DNA from: Pseudoalteromonas neustonica
GTDB taxonomy: Bacteria; Pseudomonadota; Gammaproteobacteria; Enterobacterales; Alteromonadaceae
Length of the DNA stretch: 64,000 nt
Reading direction: 5' to 3'
Assembly: GCF_001653135.1 (NCBI RefSeq)
Contig: NZ_BDDS01000013.1
Span: forward strand, 1-64,000
In this document: positions 63,427 to 64,000 of the stretch, piece by piece
Numbering within the stretch: the first letter of the stretch is position 1
Layout: every line of letters begins with the position of its first letter
Notes under the pieces: model-generated
What the model was told of the DNA's origin: nothing
What the model saw: the letters and a program-made list of their open reading frames with translations, nothing else
Databases searched by the model: none
Translations under genes and position numbers: made by a program

Positions 63427-63466
63427 GCTTTTAATTCCAACGACGCTCGCATATTGTTTGGGTATT
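63427..63466. repeat. Terminal remnant of the MITE-like element
   Basis: GCTTTTAATTCCAACGACGCTC (63427-63448) matches exactly the reverse complement of 57041-57062, and is followed by a decayed end (TTGTTTGGGTATT) missing the GGTGGC part. It lies just after the TonB receptor stop and before a strong terminator. Only one end is present. Confidence 0.7.
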
Positions 63467-63505
63467 AAAAAGCGCTATTTTGAAAATTCAAAATAGCGCT
63501 TTTTA
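63467..63505. terminator. Bidirectional intrinsic terminator, TonB receptor / Na-Pi gene
   Basis: A long near-perfect hairpin pairs AAAAAGCGCTATTTTGA with TCAAAATAGCGCTTTTT. It lies between convergent genes ending at 63410 (+) and 63534 (-). Confidence 0.92.
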
Positions 63506-63533
63506 ATTATTATATTCGCTCAAATGATATTGA

Positions 63534-64000
63534 CTAACGTACCGCTAACATGATTAATCCTGGTACTATAAAGAAAGATCCTAATACATAACCCAGCGCC
63601 GCAGACTTATTATTTGCACCCACTTTAGCTAATTTTTCAGCAAGCGTAATTGGAATTTCTCTTAATACGGGTGTGCCGTAAATTAATGCCACTGCAAATA
63701 CGTTAAACATGACATGCACCAAAGCAATTGTTAGCGCCACTTCAGCCATTGGACCTGTAATTGAGGTTGCAGCAAGTAATGCTGTTATTGTTGTACCAAT
63801 GTTAGCACCTAGCGTAAATGGATAAATTTGACGTGTCGTGAATACACCGCTGCCGGCCAGTGGAATCATTAAACTGGTTGTTGTTGACGATGATTGCACC
63901 ATGACTGTCACTGCCGCACCAGAGGTAATACCCGCGATAGGACCGCGACCAATAGCGCCATGTAATATGTTTTTAGCTTTACCAACAAGTGCTTTTTTCA
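63534..64000 (-). CDS. Na/Pi cotransporter family protein (C-terminal part, runs off the window)
   Basis: Only the C-terminal part is present. The frame stays open to the right edge, so the N-terminal part lies beyond 64000. The QSSS motif (MVQSSSTTTSLMIPL) and GANIGTTITALLAA mark a PF02690-type sodium/phosphate cotransporter. Further membrane helices follow (EVALTIALVHVMFNVFAVALIYG and ALGYVLGSFFIVPGLIMLAV). It probably imports phosphate or exports it. The internal ATG near 63911 is not the true start. Confidence 0.9.
   Translation of the reverse strand, partial: KKALVGKAKNILHGAIGRGPIAGITSGAAVTVMVQSSSTTTSLMIPLAGSGVFTTRQIYPFTLGANIGTTITALLAATSITGPMAEVALTIALVHVMFNVFAVALIYGTPVLREIPITLAEKLAKVGANNKSAALGYVLGSFFIVPGLIMLAVR

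Overview
The window looks like the chromosome of a marine gammaproteobacterium of the order Alteromonadales, most likely Pseudoalteromonas. This rests on gene content and protein resemblance, not on a database search. The base composition is AT-rich. The window opens on the first bases of a minus-strand 16S rRNA gene. It carries a sodium-type flagellar motor (PomAB), a TonB receptor, a GlyGly-CTERM (rhombosortase-type) lipoprotein, many secreted or cytosolic peptidases and a dense set of signalling genes. No prophage, integron, transposase or CRISPR array was seen, so most of the window is core chromosome.

Layout. 1-712: 16S 5' end, rrn leader with boxA and tandem promoters. 713-7281: chaperedoxin cnoX, a secreted M20 amidohydrolase, topB under a consensus LexA box, a tiny ORF coupled to a membrane protein, and pomBA behind a sigma-28 promoter. 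7584-10684: xseB-ispA-dxs (isoprenoid precursor operon). 10760-13846: a large ligand-sensing diguanylate cyclase. 14043-21347: glyA and the nrdR-ribD-ribE-ribB(A)-ribH-nusB-thiL-pgpA series. 22068-26870: thrABC with a complete thrL leader peptide and attenuator.

26952-31598: a divergent response regulator/histidine kinase pair, a structured intergenic element, rdgC and an HDOD protein. 31870-41902: peptide and amino-acid catabolism (M49-like lipoprotein, DPP IV, M17 aminopeptidase, CstA-type peptide/pyruvate transporter), with a HIT protein and a Cache chemoreceptor. 42030-45690: SOS-controlled dinB, a thioesterase, an aldo-keto reductase and a FAH-family hydrolase. 45709-51326: a five-gene phosphorelay (sigma-54 activator, a 66-residue stand-alone DHp domain, CHASE3 kinase, REC protein, REC-HK-REC-REC hybrid). 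51494-55760: Nudix hydrolase, YgjV, Crp/Fnr-like regulator, nitronate monooxygenase and an aldehyde dehydrogenase, with a perfect palindrome in the divergent promoter region. 55825-64000: an EEP-family membrane nuclease/phosphatase flanked by MITE-like repeats, a PLA2-like secreted protein, a DUF2867 protein, an ABC-F ATPase, a rhombotarget-type lipoprotein, a TonB receptor and the C-terminal end of a Na/Pi cotransporter.

The points most worth a second look are: the isolated DHp mini-protein in the phosphorelay; the LexA box on topB; the 27-codon ORF at 5439-5522; the MITE-like repeat family (57017-57293 and two decayed relatives); the foldable intergenic element at 29362-29625; the GTAACA-N5-TGTTAC palindrome; and intrinsic terminators whose U-tracts abut the next start codon (thiL and the M17 peptidase).
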